Shown piece after piece: positions 63,066-64,000 of a DNA stretch of 64,000 nt. Source of the DNA: Kryptolebias marmoratus. Its lineage: Eukaryota > Chordata > Actinopteri > Cyprinodontiformes > Rivulidae. The stretch spans positions 18,742,373-18,806,372 of the forward strand of contig NC_051431.1 of the NCBI RefSeq assembly GCF_001649575.2, written 5' to 3'. The notes under the pieces are model-generated. The model was not told the DNA's origin. It worked only from the letters and a program-made list of their open reading frames with translations, and did not search any database. The translations under genes and the position numbers were made by a program. Numbering within the stretch: the first letter of the stretch is position 1; every line of letters starts with the position of its first letter.

Positions 63066-63117
63066 CTGTCAGTGATTCGTCCTTCAGCACTCGGATCTTT
63101 ACTTTGCCTGCTGACAG
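63066..63117 (-). CDS. zbbx: zbbx exon 2 in window (LSAGKVKIRVLK)
   Basis: A 52-nt exon in phase 0, leaving in phase 1, between acceptor CTTAATAG and donor GTGAGAG. It encodes LSAGKVKIRVLKDESLT plus one base of a split codon. The GKVKIRVLK core matches the basic segment that precedes the B-box in recalled vertebrate ZBBX. The intron to the preceding exon is about 0.7 kb and the next exon is about 0.4 kb away. Confidence 0.85.
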
Positions 63118-63829
63118 CTATTAAGGTGAAATATAGAAATAAATTACAAGCAGATGTTTTTGTATGCTCCAAGTATATTTGGTGGAATGTCCTTGAACTA
63201 CTGTGTTCATAGCATATATACTTTGTAAGTAAAACTTAACTTGCTGCACTTTATTTGCATTATGAAATAAATAAACTTCATGTCTTAAGTGCTCTTGTTT
63301 GTAAAGCTGTCAATGAGCTGAAGACTCTCTCAATGTAACACATTGTGCGATTTTTGAATATATGCATTTATGATGTTTTTTTGATTATGTGTTATACTAT
63401 GAATGGATGTAGTTTAGTTACTGAGGTTGTTTTGTTTTCATTTTTAGTTTATGACCATTTACCACCACCCTATTGTGGGTACAAGGGACATTTAAAGTTG
63501 ATTTTAGGGTCACTGAGCAGGTTGTAACCGTAGTCCAAAGACTGATCTGCAATATATGACTCGTGATGTATGATTTGTGATGCATCCAAATACTACATGA
63601 AAATAAAAATTAGCAGAAATTTAACAGGAACCATTTATGATTGAGGGTCATTGTTCATAAAAAAGAACAGCCTGAATTAGACTTGAAAATATCTGAATTT
63701 TGCCAAAATAGATGTAAAATCTAAACTGACTTCCTTAACCTAAAGTAATAAATAATAATAAAATAAACTAAAGAGCATGCAAAAAAATTAAAAATCAAGC
63801 ACAAGGATGTATAGAAAGAGTTACATTAC

Positions 63830-63932
63830 TTTTTGTATTTTGTTATCTTTGCTTTTCTTGAAGTCGTTTGGTAGAAAATTGTTGTTTGAAGAAACACTTT
63901 GTCCAAAGGCCCATCTCAGCTGTCTAGAATGT
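63830..63932 (-). CDS. zbbx: zbbx exon 1 in window (Lys-rich segment before the B-box)
   Basis: Internal exon of 103 nt, entered in phase 2 and left in phase 0. The acceptor is TTTGTTTAG and the donor GTAATG. It encodes 34 residues beginning HSRQLRWAFGQS and ending KKSKDNKIQK, which joins in frame to LSAGKVKIRVLK of the next exon. The join resembles the KKKNVVKLPSGKVKLKVLK stretch recalled for human ZBBX. The other two frames have early stops. A (CT)n/(C)n microsatellite on the coding strand lies directly upstream and supplies the polypyrimidine tract. Upstream coding sequence is outside the window. Confidence 0.75.
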
Positions 63933-63937
63933 CTAAA

Positions 63938-63939
<2 letters not shown>

Positions 63940-63980
<41 letters not shown>

Positions 63981-63984
63981 GGGG
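63940..63984. repeat. (AG)n then (G)n tract
   Basis: About 15 AG units run into 14-15 G. On the minus strand this is a C/CT tract immediately upstream of the acceptor of the first zbbx exon in the window. Confidence 0.95.
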
Positions 63985-64000
63985 AACTTTCAGTGACAGT

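Larger units (their letters stand above)
23673..63932 (-). other. zbbx: zbbx gene, partial (5' exons beyond the window)
   Basis: This is a split gene of sixteen recognised coding exons, read right to left. The spliced product is about 1,019 residues (numbered here from the first codon in the window) and ends in a stop. Order of parts: Lys-rich segment (residues 1-51), B-box zinc finger (77-113), linker with a short coiled coil (120-194), EESARSFQEAL motif exon (195-264), KKHRRTPIE motif (about 315-321), Ser/Pro-rich disordered region (about 416-857), conserved-looking C-terminus (909-1019). Recalled human ZBBX is about 800 residues with a matching B-box (CGQC...HQKGALKLH), so the fish protein seems longer, mostly in low-complexity exons. 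Known of the family: B-box zinc-finger protein of uncertain biochemical role, expressed in multiciliated cells. The assignment rests on remembered family sequence plus phase agreement; no search was run. It is not a TRIM protein, since no RING, coiled-coil/SPRY arrangement is seen. Confidence 0.85.

Noticed and set aside
1..64000. CRISPR arrays, prokaryotic operons, phage or integrated virus genomes
   Set aside because: No regular spacer arrays, no long clustered reading frames and no recognisable viral genes; spliced exons and fish repeats explain the window.

Overview
The window is vertebrate nuclear DNA, most likely from a percomorph-type teleost. It is AT-rich, its exons are short with GT-AG borders, microsatellites are long, and there are many decayed copies of repeat families common in fish genomes. 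Nothing looks prokaryotic or viral: there are no operons, CRISPR arrays or long open genes. The assembly is draft quality, with a 66-base N run at 60600-60665 and a single N in a poly-C tract at 43449.

The main content is one split gene on the minus strand from about 63.93 kb down to 23.67 kb. I identify it as zbbx (zinc finger B-box domain-containing). Sixteen coding exons were traced by hand. Their splice phases agree at every junction except for one extra base inside the fifth exon. They give about 1,019 residues and end in a stop codon at 23673-23675. The 5' exons lie beyond the right edge. Diagnostic parts are a lysine-rich segment (LSAGKVKIRVLK), a B-box split over two exons (CGQC...CTDC...CHQKGTLKLH), an EESARSFQEALMQWREEE motif, an LTYMDRLLLKKHRRTPIE motif that crosses a splice junction, long Ser/Pro-rich disordered exons, and a conserved-looking C-terminus (AQEILEICNVDQTGCEDPD).

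1-23.6 kb lies downstream of zbbx and has no gene I can support. It holds a LINE reverse-transcriptase remnant near 1.3-1.6 kb, fragments of dispersed repeats, microsatellites, and a degenerate ~240-bp tandem repeat at 12.1-13.1 kb. A weak candidate for the last exon of a plus-strand neighbour sits at 253-286.

23.6-64 kb is zbbx. Its introns carry a perfect 26-bp-arm hairpin (29.37 kb), a LINE 3' tail (39.9 kb), copies of several fish repeats, a long CATA/CA microsatellite (54.9 kb), and two Tc1-type transposon remnants (55.0 kb and 57.7-59.3 kb). The second of these has TA flanks and another repeat inserted into its transposase.

I found no undescribed biological system. The points most worth checking are the missing zinc ligand in the B-box, the one-base frame break in exon 5, the perfect hairpin, microsatellites acting as splice-acceptor tracts, and the gap flanked by an identical 24-bp repeat.
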